Source of the DNA: a virus
Direction: 5' to 3' (one strand)
IMG/VR virus record: IMGVR_UViG_3300048672_000148
Coordinates: 1-29,220 of that record
DNA: 29,220 nt
Shown in pieces: positions 13,589 through 20,295 of this stretch. Every line of letters starts with the position of its first letter. Position 1 is the first letter of the stretch. The notes under the pieces were generated by a model. The model made no database searches and was not told where the DNA came from. It saw nothing but the letters and a program-made list of their open reading frames with translations. Both the position numbers and the translations under genes were made by a program.

Positions 13589-15822
13589 GCGCTTCTATTG
13601 CTGAGTATGCAAAGGCTTATACTAGCCGCTATGGCTTCCACCTTGTACCTATCGAACCTCTGCGCAAGTATCCGCAAGCTGATGATTGGGGCAATAACGC
13701 GCTCTATGAGCCGGCGCAGGCCTTTGCTTATTGGGAGCTGCATCCCGACTGGAACATGGGCGCTGCTCTTGGTCCTTCCGGCATGTGTAGCCTTGACATC
13801 GATGATGCTGAAGGTTGGGCGCTTATCCTTGAAGAGTTTGGTATTCCTGCAAACGTGCTTGATGAGTATCCGACCATCCAAGGCAAAGGCAAGCGCGTCA
13901 TGTTTCGCGTCCCTGAAGGCGTTCAGCTGCCTTACTGCAAGGTGAACTGGCCTCGCAAGGAAGACAAGAAGAAGCATTACACCATCATCGAGCTTCGCGC
14001 AGCCTGTGACGGTTCACAGAAGCAAGACGTTCTGCCTCCGTCTGTGCATCCTGAAACCAAGCAGCCTTACAAGTGGTTAGTTAAGCCGCCGAAAGACCTG
14101 ATTGACTGGCCAGAGCCTCCAGGCTGGTTGCTTGCTATCTGGCAGGCGTGGGAGTCGTTCAAGCCGCAACTTAAAGACGTCTGCCCGTGGGTTGAGAAGC
14201 AAGCGCCGGCAAAGCTGCCACAGCGTACACACACGCCAACTGCAGGCTTGCCTGATGTGTCTGGCGAGTATGAGCGGCAGAACCCAATCGAGCAGCAGCT
14301 AGAGCGATACGGGTACAAGCGCAAAGGCAAGCGCTACCTATCACCGCACAGTAGCACTGGCTTGGCTGGCGTTCACTTGCTCGACGCAAGCCGTTGCTGG
14401 ATACACCATGCAAGCGACCCGCTGTGCAGCGAAGAGACCGGCAAGCCTGTCAGCAGTTACGACCTGTTTTGCTACTACGAGCACGGCGGAGACTACTCTA
14501 AGGCGTTTAAAGCTGCAGCTGTAGAGCTTGGCATTCAGTTGAAAGCGCCTGTTGTTGCTAAGCCGGCGCAAGCGTATCAAGAACTGATGCCGGCAACTGC
14601 GTCTGATGATGGGCTTGTAACGCTATCCGCCGACCCTGAACAGCCTTTGCCGTTTTGTACAGAGAAAGGAGTTCCACTTGCGCACATCGCCAACCTTGCT
14701 GAGATATGCAAGCGCTTGGGCGTTACGGTGCGTTACAACGTCATTAGCAAGGAGGAGGAAGTTATTATTCCTAACCAGTCGTTCAGCTTAGACAACGAAG
14801 GCAACGCTTCTCTTGCATGGCTTGAGTCTGAGTGCAGTCTGTATAAGATGCCAACAAGCAAGCTACCTGGCTTTGTCACGTACCTTGCTGACCGCAACCA
14901 GTACAACCCTGTCGCTCAGTGGGTTGAGAGCAAGCCTTGGGACGGTAAAGAGCACCTGCAGGCGCTGCTTGATACCATCACCATTAAGCAGAAGAACGAC
15001 CAGCGCAAGGTTGACCTGAAGGATGTGCTTGTGACGCGCTGGATGATATCGGCCATTGCCGGCGCGTTTAGTCCGAAAGGCGTATCAGCGCACGGCGTAC
15101 TTGTGTTCCAGGGCGAGCAGTACGTTGGCAAGACTAAGTGGTTCAAGTCGCTTGTGCCTGAGGATTTAAACCTGATTAAAGACGGCGTTATCTTAAAGCC
15201 AGATGACCGCGACAGCGTAAAGCAGGCAGTTAGCTTTTGGCTTGTTGAGCTTGGCGAGTTAGACAGCACGTTTCGCAAGGCTGACATTGCCGCGCTTAAG
15301 GCGTTTATCACCAACGACAAGGACGTGCTGCGGCGTGCGTATGCACGAAAGGAAAGCCAATACGCTAGGCGCACAGTGTTCTTCGGCTCAGTGAACCCCA
15401 AGGAGTTTTTGCACGACCAGACCGGCAACAGGCGTTATTGGACGATTGAAGTTGAGCACTTGAACCACTCGCACAACATCGACATGCAGCAGGTTTGGGC
15501 GCAGGTTTATCAGATGTGGAAGGATGGTGCGAGCTACTACCTAACGCCGGCTGAGATGGCGGAGCTGAACAGCCATAACGAAGAGTTTACTGCAATAGAC
15601 CCAGTAGAAGAGGCTATAACAAGCCGATTCGATTGGAGCGCAAGCAAAGACCGATGGAATGACTGGAAAACAGCGACGGAAATACTCAACGAATGCGGTT
15701 ATGAGCGACCGACAAAGGCCGACGCAACGAATGCTGGTTTAGTTGTTCGCAAGCTAAACGGCAACGCTTGCAGGCGAACATCAGACGGCAGGCAGCTGTT
15801 ATTGCCTCCTTTGAAGTTTTAA
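13585..15822 (+). CDS. Primase-polymerase / VapE-type helicase replication protein
   Basis: A 745-residue fusion. Residues 1-190 are a bifunctional primase/polymerase (Prim-Pol) domain: Asp71-Ile-Asp73 in CSLDIDD is the metal-binding pair, and YTIIELRA near residue 132 and VLPPSVHPETKQPYKW near 152 are typical later motifs. Residues about 380-690 form a virulence-associated-E-type P-loop helicase: Walker A GEQYVGKT (510-517), Walker B-like FWLVELGELD, and FFGSVNPKEFLHD with NRRYWTIEV. The C-terminal 70 residues look like a winged helix (TATEILNECGYERP). This architecture primes and unwinds at an origin, as in P4-alpha-like replicators. It directly precedes a repeat-rich gene-free stretch that may be its origin. 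Confidence 0.9.
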   Translation: MSASIAEYAKAYTSRYGFHLVPIEPLRKYPQADDWGNNALYEPAQAFAYWELHPDWNMGAALGPSGMCSLDIDDAEGWALILEEFGIPANVLDEYPTIQGKGKRVMFRVPEGVQLPYCKVNWPRKEDKKKHYTIIELRAACDGSQKQDVLPPSVHPETKQPYKWLVKPPKDLIDWPEPPGWLLAIWQAWESFKPQLKDVCPWVEKQAPAKLPQRTHTPTAGLPDVSGEYERQNPIEQQLERYGYKRKGKRYLSPHSSTGLAGVHLLDASRCWIHHASDPLCSEETGKPVSSYDLFCYYEHGGDYSKAFKAAAVELGIQLKAPVVAKPAQAYQELMPATASDDGLVTLSADPEQPLPFCTEKGVPLAHIANLAEICKRLGVTVRYNVISKEEEVIIPNQSFSLDNEGNASLAWLESECSLYKMPTSKLPGFVTYLADRNQYNPVAQWVESKPWDGKEHLQALLDTITIKQKNDQRKVDLKDVLVTRWMISAIAGAFSPKGVSAHGVLVFQGEQYVGKTKWFKSLVPEDLNLIKDGVILKPDDRDSVKQAVSFWLVELGELDSTFRKADIAALKAFITNDKDVLRRAYARKESQYARRTVFFGSVNPKEFLHDQTGNRRYWTIEVEHLNHSHNIDMQQVWAQVYQMWKDGASYYLTPAEMAELNSHNEEFTAIDPVEEAITSRFDWSASKDRWNDWKTATEILNECGYERPTKADATNAGLVVRKLNGNACRRTSDGRQLLLPPLKF

Positions 15823-15826
15823 CAAC

Positions 15827-15849
15827 AACCCGCTTCGGCGGGTTTTTTT
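15827..15849 (+). terminator. Intrinsic terminator after the primase-helicase gene
   Basis: CCCGC, TTCG loop, GCGGG, then seven T. It closes the replication operon and separates it from the repeat region. Confidence 0.92.
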
Positions 15850-15872
15850 ATGTCACCTTTTTGGGTGACATA
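15849..15872. repeat. Inverted repeat, origin region left copy
   Basis: TATGTCACC, six-base spacer TTTTTG, GGTGACATA. Perfect 9-bp arms. The unit including spacer and following AGC is nearly identical to 16097-16122. Confidence 0.85.
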
Positions 15873-15995
15873 GCTGTTTTTTGAAGGGTGACATGTGTTA
15901 AGTTGTTGATTTGCATGAACAAAAATGCTCTATGTCACCCTATGACGAAATGACACTACTTTCCATATAGCAGATCGCGTTTTACGCACCATCCC

Positions 15996-16030
15996 CTATA
16001 TATCTATTTTTATTAAATGTTTATATATGA
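15996..16030. other. AT-rich core, possible DNA unwinding element
   Basis: Thirty-five bases made almost only of A and T (runs such as CTATATATC, TTTTTATTAAATG, TTATATATGA) flanked by the GTGACA-type repeats. Easily melted; position fits an unwinding element. Confidence 0.5.
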
Positions 16031-16054
16031 TTGTCATAGGTGTACACCAGTGAC

Positions 16055-16078
16055 AAAGCCCTAGTGCCGCAAGGCTTT
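16055..16078 (+). other. Small hairpin in origin region
   Basis: AAAGCC / GGCTTT arms with a 12-base loop, between two repeat groups. There is no T-run, so it is not a good terminator; it may be part of origin structure or chance. Confidence 0.3.
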
Positions 16079-16096
16079 CAGAGCATGTCACGTTTC

Positions 16097-16119
16097 ATGT
16101 CACCTTTTTGTGGTGACAT
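16097..16119. repeat. Inverted repeat, origin region right copy
   Basis: ATGTCACC, seven-base spacer TTTTTGT, GGTGACAT. It mirrors the left copy at 15849 in arms, spacer and the following AGC. Confidence 0.85.
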
Positions 16120-16132
16120 AGCATAACAATGG

Positions 16133-16161
16133 TTGACAACATGACATAGGTGTCATAGTAT
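16133..16161 (+). promoter_or_regulatory. Sigma70-type promoter with operator in its spacer
   Basis: TTGACA (16133-16138), 17-base spacer, TAGTAT (16156-16161). The spacer and -10 contain ATGACA-TAGG-TGTCAT (16141-16156), an inverted repeat of the same motif as the origin repeats. The protein that binds the origin, or the product of the next gene, may therefore repress this promoter. Confidence 0.75.
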
Positions 16162-16190
16162 TTACGTGTCAAATCAAAAGCGAGGTATTT

Positions 16191-16439
16191 ATGCAAGACG
16201 TTAAGTCAAAAATTCAAAGCATTGTAAAATCAGCGACAAGCGACGAAAAACCAAAATGCGGCAAGACAATCACCGAGATATCAAAAGATATCGGCATCGA
16301 AAACCCTTCGAAAGCCGTTGTAACAGAGCTTGGTATTGCAATAAAAAAATTAAAACTGGAGACAAAAAGAACAGCGAAAGGTCGCATTACATTTTGTGAT
16401 GACTGGGATGCTTTATACAAAGAGCTGGGCCTGCAATAG
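16191..16439 (+). CDS. Small basic protein, possible winged-helix regulator of the origin region
   Basis: An 82-residue protein starting at ATG 16191 with GCGAGG upstream. Residues 26-72 (TITEISKDIGI, KAVVTELGIAIKKLKL, then KRTAKGRITF) read as helix-turn-helix plus a beta hairpin, the order of a winged helix. No family is recognised with confidence. It is the first gene after the repeat region, and its promoter carries the repeat motif. A copy-control or repressor role is therefore plausible, but inferred. Confidence 0.65.
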   Translation: MQDVKSKIQSIVKSATSDEKPKCGKTITEISKDIGIENPSKAVVTELGIAIKKLKLETKRTAKGRITFCDDWDALYKELGLQ

Positions 16440-16440
16440 C

Positions 16441-16480
16441 CACTGGTCGGAGCAGTGCCAGCGAAAAACCGCGCTATAGT
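16441..16480 (+). promoter_or_regulatory. ACTGGTCG-family site (S2) with TATAGT promoter
   Basis: CACTGGTCGGAGCAGTG (16441-16457) is a palindrome with CACTG/CAGTG ends. GCGCTATAGT ends exactly 40 bases from its first base, as also seen at 28079-28118. It begins 2 bases after a stop codon and precedes the gene at 16510. Confidence 0.65.
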
Positions 16481-16509
16481 GTGCGTGTTGATAACGATGG
16501 AGATAAGAA

Positions 16510-16902
16510 ATGAACTTTAACAAAACACCAAAACCTTCATGTGAATTCTTTTTTGTGCGAGAGCTGACACATTCAGTAAGCGCAAAGTCTTGGCACGATG
16601 GCGCAAAATGGCACTGGAATGTTTACGCATACGTTCAAGAAAAACACTCAAAGTTTGCGGATGACGAATACCTGCAAAGTCTGCCGTTTAATGGCGGCTG
16701 CACCCACGACAGTATCCGCATCACTCAGCCGACAGAAATCAAATACGATTGGCAGAAACGAGTGACCACTAAGATTGTCGGTAGTGACTACAATCACATC
16801 CACGACAATTACGACAACCACCCAGCACCATTCGAGCGCATACCGTTTGAGGTGCTACGTGACGCAGAAGCATTGGCCGCAGAACTGGAGCGCACGAAAT
16901 GA
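16510..16902 (+). CDS. Hypothetical phage protein, 130 aa
   Basis: ATG 16510 follows GGAG by 7 bases and lies 30 bases after a putative TATAGT promoter. The protein is rich in aromatic residues and His (FFFVRELTHSVSAKSWHDGA, then KWHWNVYAYVQEKHSKF) with a helical end PFEVLRDAEALAAELERTK. The first half may be a strand-rich sheet. No known family could be assigned. It heads a run of small overlapping genes. Confidence 0.7.
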   Translation: MNFNKTPKPSCEFFFVRELTHSVSAKSWHDGAKWHWNVYAYVQEKHSKFADDEYLQSLPFNGGCTHDSIRITQPTEIKYDWQKRVTTKIVGSDYNHIHDNYDNHPAPFERIPFEVLRDAEALAAELERTK

Positions 16903-17159
16903 CCTACTACGACCACACATACCTACACGACCACGCCGCCGATGCCGCAGCCGAGCTCGACGCACGCCGCGACGCTGTGCGTGATAACCTGGAGATTGAG
17001 CCGGTGCAGCTGGCTGAACGACTGGCGCAACTGACCGATGCGCAGTTTGAGCAGTTCTGCCAATTGGTGCTGGATGCGAAGGATGCCAAGCTGCGCTACA
17101 TGGTGCGTGAGGTGATTTGTAAGGATTTGATTGAGAAGGCGGTGGGAGAAGTGAAATGA
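16899..17159 (+). CDS. Hypothetical helical phage protein, 86 aa
   Basis: The start overlaps the preceding stop by 4 bases. After a His/Asp-rich start (MTYYDHTYLHDHAADAAAEL) the rest is strongly helical with repeated Leu (LAERLAQLTDAQFEQFCQLV, then KLRYMVREVICKDLIEKAV). It could be a dimeric helical bundle. No family is recognised. Coupled on both sides within the accessory operon. Confidence 0.65.
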   Translation: MTYYDHTYLHDHAADAAAELDARRDAVRDNLEIEPVQLAERLAQLTDAQFEQFCQLVLDAKDAKLRYMVREVICKDLIEKAVGEVK

Positions 17160-17365
17160 GCGAATGGATTAAGGTTAATGAGCAACTACCAAAGCCAAAC
17201 ACCACTTGCCTTTGGTTTGATGGGTACTGCTCAATGAGCGGGAAGCCGATGATGTACGTTGATAAGATTGTAGCTACCGAATACGGGTTTGATTGCATCG
17301 GAAACTACCTCCACAACTACACTCACTGGATGCCACTCCCACAACCACCGGAGACTGACAAATGA
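17156..17365 (+). CDS. DUF551 family protein
   Basis: The 69-residue product begins MSEWIKVNEQLPKPNTTCLW and ends HWMPLPQPPETDK. Both the W-I-x-V-x-x-x-L-P start and the H-W-M-P-L-P end are signatures of the DUF551 family, widespread in phages of enteric and related bacteria. The function of the family is unknown. It overlaps both neighbours by 4 bases. Confidence 0.85.
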   Translation: MSEWIKVNEQLPKPNTTCLWFDGYCSMSGKPMMYVDKIVATEYGFDCIGNYLHNYTHWMPLPQPPETDK

Positions 17366-17607
17366 CCAACCTCCAAGCAAAAATCATCCAGCTATCCGCG
17401 CAAGGCTTAACGAGCTATGCGCAGATAGCGGAGTTGGCTGGCTGTCATCCTGTGTATGTTGGTCAGGTGCTTGGCACTAAGTGCGACAGCGACGAGTGGG
17501 AAGCTGAGCGCCAGCGTCATGCTGAGTTTTTTGGAGGGCTTAGTCCAGCGGCGGAGTACGACAAACATACGAAACAACGGAAACAATTGGAGAGTGAAGA
17601 TGAATAA
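17362..17607 (+). CDS. Small HTH protein, 81 aa
   Basis: Residues 4-37 (LQAKIIQLSAQGLTSYAQIA, then GCHPVYVGQVLG) form a resolvase-type helix-turn-helix, followed by a charged helical tail with EWEAERQRHAEFF. The HTH layout is like that of the two leftward double-HTH genes, but only one unit is present. It probably binds DNA; target unknown. Overlaps of 4 and 8 bases link it to its neighbours. Confidence 0.7.
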   Translation: MTNLQAKIIQLSAQGLTSYAQIAELAGCHPVYVGQVLGTKCDSDEWEAERQRHAEFFGGLSPAAEYDKHTKQRKQLESEDE

Positions 17608-17839
17608 CGACAAGATGCGGGCGGAGTTTGAGGAGTGGGCGAAACCGCACACATACACGCTAAAAATGCTTGACGGAGAATACACGTCACTGTCAACACA
17701 GCTGTTGTGGCAATGCTGGAAAGCCAGCCGTGCGGCGTTGGTGGTGGAGTTGCCTGATATTTGCGATTTACACCCAAGAAAGATGCTTGAGAAAGAGGTT
17801 ATAAAGCGCCTTTACACGGCAGGAGTGGCTTACAAATGA
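17600..17839 (+). CDS. Hypothetical phage protein (FEEW...WKASRAALVVELP type)
   Basis: The start is ATG 17600, within the end of the upstream gene and with GGAGAG before it; the longer frame would lie on top of the HTH gene. The 79-residue product has MRAEFEEWAKPHTY and LLWQCWKASRAALVVELP, a pattern common to many small accessory proteins of enteric phages. Their function is not known. It overlaps the next gene by 4 bases. Confidence 0.7.
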   Translation: MNNDKMRAEFEEWAKPHTYTLKMLDGEYTSLSTQLLWQCWKASRAALVVELPDICDLHPRKMLEKEVIKRLYTAGVAYK

Positions 17840-18096
17840 TTAAGTCATGCGGCGTCTGCGGATTATCTTGCGACTGGAAAGACAGCAGATTCTTTTCGTT
17901 TGCCGAAATCAGAAGCATCTACAGTGTGGGCTTTACACAAGTCTGCGCAAAATGCGGAAAGAAAGCGGATTCGTTTATCTCGTACTACGGCGAAAAGAAA
18001 CAGAAAGACCTAGCCAAGCTGCACCAGTTTTTAGCTTCTGGTGTCGCGGCAAAGAATTATTTTTCAGCATTGATGAATGCGGGGTACACACAATGA
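17836..18096 (+). CDS. Zinc-finger-like phage protein, 86 aa
   Basis: Two Cys pairs, CGVCGLSC near residues 5-12 and CAKCGKKAD near 37, could bind zinc and frame a small ribbon. The C-terminal half is a helix KKQKDLAKLHQFLASGVAAK. No family was recognised. It is coupled to both neighbours by 4-base overlaps. It is one of several Cys-rich microproteins in this operon. Confidence 0.65.
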   Translation: MIKSCGVCGLSCDWKDSRFFSFAEIRSIYSVGFTQVCAKCGKKADSFISYYGEKKQKDLAKLHQFLASGVAAKNYFSALMNAGYTQ

Positions 18097-18263
18097 TTAA
18101 ACAAAACAGAGGCTTACACTGGAATCTCAAGCAAGCCTGCAGAAACGGATTCGTAAAACTAAACGAGCTTCGCCCACACAGCCGTGAAATCGCCAGGCGC
18201 ATGCTGGCGAGTGGTGAGCTTTATCAGGATAACAACGGATTTTTGAGGGTGAATGAGATATGA
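18093..18263 (+). CDS. Small basic protein, possible winged helix, 56 aa
   Basis: ATG 18093 overlaps the upstream stop by 4 bases; a longer frame lies on top of the zinc-finger gene and is rejected. The product MIKQNRGLHWNLKQACRNGF continues with KLNELRPHSREIARRMLASG and ends in a strand-like FLRVNEI. A helix-turn-helix followed by a beta wing is likely. It may bind DNA. Overlaps the next gene by 4 bases. Confidence 0.6.
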   Translation: MIKQNRGLHWNLKQACRNGFVKLNELRPHSREIARRMLASGELYQDNNGFLRVNEI

Positions 18264-18511
18264 CAATCACAAAAAAAGAGATGCTTCTTGCGTCTGAAAT
18301 GCTGAAAGATTATTCGTATGCTCTTGGCAGAAATGTCTGCAATGATTTTGATTTTCCAAAGTCTTGGACAGCAGACGAAATTAATTCTTTTTACAACAGA
18401 TATCACGAATGGAATGGTGACGCAGATGAAATCCACGAGCCAAGCGTGTCAATCCCAGATTTTGCTGTGGCTGCGTTTTTGGCTCACCTACTAAAGGAGC
18501 GACAAGCATGA
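18260..18511 (+). CDS. Hypothetical phage protein, 83 aa
   Basis: The start overlaps the preceding stop by 4 bases. The sequence is helical in its first third (KKEMLLASEMLKDYSYALG), acidic in the middle (EWNGDADEIHEPS), and ends in PDFAVAAFLAHLLKERQA. No membrane segment or family is clear. It is coupled to the DUF6378-like gene downstream. Confidence 0.6.
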   Translation: MTITKKEMLLASEMLKDYSYALGRNVCNDFDFPKSWTADEINSFYNRYHEWNGDADEIHEPSVSIPDFAVAAFLAHLLKERQA

Positions 18512-19101
18512 GTAACGTAAATTGGTCGACAGCCCCAGAATGGTCTGAGTTTTATTCTTGGGGAAGCTTCTTTAAGAAGGTAGACGGTGTTTTGTGCTAT
18601 TACCGCGAAATATTAGACGACTGGCCAGAAACGACTCATTCAGTATCTGAGTTGTACAACAAAACAGACTTCGAGTTTAAGCCGACCATTTCGGTGACCT
18701 CAACAAAATGGCCAGAAACCGACGAGCGCATTGATAACATCGGCAGAAACCGGACAGAGGATGATTTAGGGCACTACAACGCACCAGAACGCACCACAAG
18801 CGATGAAGTCCGCCAACCAGTATCAGCGGCAGACTTTTTGTCAGAAGGGCTTAAAACGCTTTCTGAGCGCGGTAAACAGTACGACCCAAACGGCAAGAAA
18901 GAGCTTTCGTTTAACCAGGTGGCAGAAGCGTTTAATGCGGTGACAGGAAAAACCATTACCGGCGCGGATGTTTGCCTGATGCTGATGATGCTCAAAATCG
19001 TGCGGCAAAATGCAACAACGGGCTTTCATTTGGATAGCGCCGTGGATGGGGTTAACTACATGGCGCTTTGGGCGGAGTTGTTAAACTCATCCGACCAGTA
19101 A
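18508..19101 (+). CDS. DUF6378-like phage protein
   Basis: A 197-residue protein. The C-terminal 95 residues match the DUF6378 pattern: FLSEGLKTLSERGKQYD, then FNQVAEAFNAVTGKTITGAD, then LMLMMLKIVRQ and a final VDGVNYMALWAELL. The family is common in phages and its role is unknown. The N-terminal 100 residues are a separate, polar, aromatic-rich segment with no match (WSTAPEWSEFYSWGSFFKK). The stop codon overlaps a near-palindromic site, which sits at the end of this gene. Confidence 0.78.
   Translation: MSNVNWSTAPEWSEFYSWGSFFKKVDGVLCYYREILDDWPETTHSVSELYNKTDFEFKPTISVTSTKWPETDERIDNIGRNRTEDDLGHYNAPERTTSDEVRQPVSAADFLSEGLKTLSERGKQYDPNGKKELSFNQVAEAFNAVTGKTITGADVCLMLMMLKIVRQNATTGFHLDSAVDGVNYMALWAELLNSSDQ
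19084..19100 (+). promoter_or_regulatory. ACTGGTCG-family site (S3)
   Basis: AACTCATCCGACCAGTA. Its reverse complement matches the 8944 site at 15 of 17 bases, with identical ACTCATCCGACCAGT in the downstream direction in both cases. It overlaps the stop of the DUF6378-like gene and precedes a promoter at 19121. Confidence 0.6.
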
Positions 19102-19120
19102 AAATAATTACCAAACCGTA

Positions 19121-19174
19121 TTGCGTTATCACGCAGAGGTGATATTATTAACTCATCGAAACGCGATAACGCAA
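19121..19174 (+). promoter_or_regulatory. Promoter flanked by a 10-bp inverted repeat
   Basis: TTGCGT (19121-19126), 16-base spacer, TATTAT (19143-19148). TTGCGTTATC (19121-19130) and its exact reverse complement GATAACGCAA (19165-19174) sit on the -35 and just past the start site. Two operator copies on both sides of a promoter suit repression. It precedes the gene at 19192. Confidence 0.65.
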
Positions 19175-19191
19175 ACAACCAGGAGATTCAA

Positions 19192-19416
19192 ATGGCCATC
19201 ATCAAAGCACCAGCTCAAGCAAAATCAGTTCACGACGCAGTTTGTTTTGCCTTCAACCTGCCGCTAACTTGCGCAGATTTCCAAATCAAGCTGCACAACT
19301 GCGACGGCTTTTTGTTTGAAACAGTCCAGTTTGACGAGCTGTTTGATGGCCAATACTTCGATGTTGGTTACGAAGATGGCTGCTACACATTTACACCAGA
19401 CGCGATGTGCGCATAA
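19192..19416 (+). CDS. Hypothetical phage protein, 74 aa
   Basis: ATG 19192 has an AGGAG site 6 bases upstream and is the first gene after the 19121 promoter. The product is acidic and Phe/Cys-rich (HDAVCFAFNLPLTCADFQIK, then FDELFDGQYFDVGYEDG). No family is recognised. Its separate, probably repressed, promoter makes it the start of a sub-operon that runs to 21162. Confidence 0.7.
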   Translation: MAIIKAPAQAKSVHDAVCFAFNLPLTCADFQIKLHNCDGFLFETVQFDELFDGQYFDVGYEDGCYTFTPDAMCA

Positions 19417-19426
19417 GGAGAGCGAA

Positions 19427-19594
19427 ATGGATAACTTTAAGAAAGAAAAATGCGATAGTTGTGATTTTGTTGGTTTCTTATCTTCACCGTTTGGCGATAA
19501 GAAATACGGCTGCTTTTGTGATGCCTGCATTGATGGCATGGAAGGCGATATCTCAGAACGCGAAGAATACGATTCATATTCTGAGGATTGGTGA
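19427..19594 (+). CDS. Zinc-finger-like microprotein, 55 aa
   Basis: ATG 19427 with AAGGAG upstream is chosen over an earlier start inside the previous gene. The product has MDNFKKEKCDSCDFVGFL and YGCFCDACIDGMEGD. CDSC and CDAC are two CxxC knuckles that could hold one zinc ion; an acidic tail DISEREEYDSYSEDW follows. It may be a DNA mimic or an adaptor, but that is speculation. Confidence 0.65.
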   Translation: MDNFKKEKCDSCDFVGFLSSPFGDKKYGCFCDACIDGMEGDISEREEYDSYSEDW

Positions 19595-19595
19595 T

Positions 19596-19850
19596 ATGAA
19601 AGAATCAACAAAGTTAATCAAGCTCGCCACAACAGGCTTGCGCGGGCTTGATGCCGACTATCTAGCGAAGCTGTGCAATAAATCAGATGCAACCGTACTT
19701 TTCGGTGTTAATAACGAAGTCGAGTTCCAGTTCAGCGATGGGAGCGCAATCATGTTTGACGGCGTTCACGTTGTTGAGTATTCCGGCGGCAGAGAGGTTT
19801 GGAAGGACTCAAAGCCAGAAAATTACTACAACTACAACTTACCTTATTAG
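19596..19850 (+). CDS. Hypothetical phage protein, 84 aa
   Basis: ATG 19596 lies one base after the previous stop (TGATATG). The product has MKESTKLIKLATTGLRGLDA, a helix-type start, then strand-like FQFSDGSAIMFDGVHVVEYS and a Tyr/Asn-rich end. The longer frame in the same register overlaps two genes and is rejected. No family recognised. Confidence 0.6.
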   Translation: MKESTKLIKLATTGLRGLDADYLAKLCNKSDATVLFGVNNEVEFQFSDGSAIMFDGVHVVEYSGGREVWKDSKPENYYNYNLPY

Positions 19851-19858
19851 GGATAACC

Positions 19859-20083
19859 ATGAAAAAACTATTCTGTAAAATCTTCGGGCATAGCCCAGAC
19901 GTAACGCACACAAACGCATGGCAAGTGCCAACGACTGAAAAGTGCACCTGCTGCAACCTTGAGCGAAAAATGAAAGCCATCCCTGAATCAAATTGTTTTC
20001 AGTGGGTTTACTCGGACGGGCGCAAGTCCATTGGCTTAACGTCAAAAGAAATTAGCTCCATTGAGTTCGGTGAATTGCAATGA
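19859..20083 (+). CDS. DUF1660-like zinc-binding phage protein
   Basis: The 74-residue product starts MKKLFCKIFGHSPDV, the hallmark start of DUF1660-type phage proteins (KLxCKxFGH), and has a later CTCC pair at about residues 30-33. These four Cys/His sites could form a zinc ribbon. Function is unknown. It overlaps the Cro-like gene at 20080 by 4 bases. Confidence 0.75.
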   Translation: MKKLFCKIFGHSPDVTHTNAWQVPTTEKCTCCNLERKMKAIPESNCFQWVYSDGRKSIGLTSKEISSIEFGELQ

Positions 20084-20253
20084 TCCCAATCACCGACCTA
20101 ATCCGCAAACACGGGAGCCAGCAAAAGCTGGCCGACCTGATGGGTGTACATCAATCGCAGATTGCCAGGTGGGTAAAGCTTGGCGCGATGGTTTACCCGC
20201 TACTTGGCGAAGTGTGGCTGAAAAGCCGTGACGTTAAGCCGATACTCGAATAA
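20080..20253 (+). CDS. Cro-like HTH regulator, 57 aa
   Basis: ATG 20080 overlaps the previous stop by 4 bases. The product reads MIPITDLIRKHGSQQKLADL, MGVHQSQIARWVKLG and ends in VWLKSRDVKPILE. Residues 12-31 are a clear Cro-type helix-turn-helix: the start helix is QQKLADLMGV and the recognition helix QSQIARWV. Compact proteins of this size act as dimeric repressors in lambdoid phages. Its target may be one of the palindromic sites in this genome, but there is no direct evidence. Confidence 0.8.
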   Translation: MIPITDLIRKHGSQQKLADLMGVHQSQIARWVKLGAMVYPLLGEVWLKSRDVKPILE

Positions 20254-20256
20254 CAA

Positions 20257-20275
20257 AACCGCGCCATAATGGCGC
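20257..20275 (+). promoter_or_regulatory. Possible weak promoter or hairpin before 20296
   Basis: AAAACCGCGCCATAATGGCGC resembles the -10 side of the 16441 promoter (ACCGCGC-YATARTG) and also folds as GCGCCA/TGGCGC. No ACTGGTCG-type site lies upstream. Either role is possible. Confidence 0.3.
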
Positions 20276-20295
20276 TTTCAACAACAGAGAATGAG

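Larger units (their letters stand above)
15849..16161. other. Gene-free repeat region, putative replication origin
   Basis: About 340 bases (15823-16190) with no credible gene. At least ten copies of GTGACA/TGTCAC or close forms occur, on both strands, at about 15851, 15865, 15888, 15933, 15950, 16031, 16050, 16086, 16099, 16113 and 16142. Two are near-identical hairpins at the ends. In the middle lies an AT-rich core (15996-16030). The arrangement (iterons, AT-rich segment, adjacent Prim-Pol/helicase gene) resembles initiator-bound origins such as satellite phage P4. Function is inferred. Confidence 0.6.
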
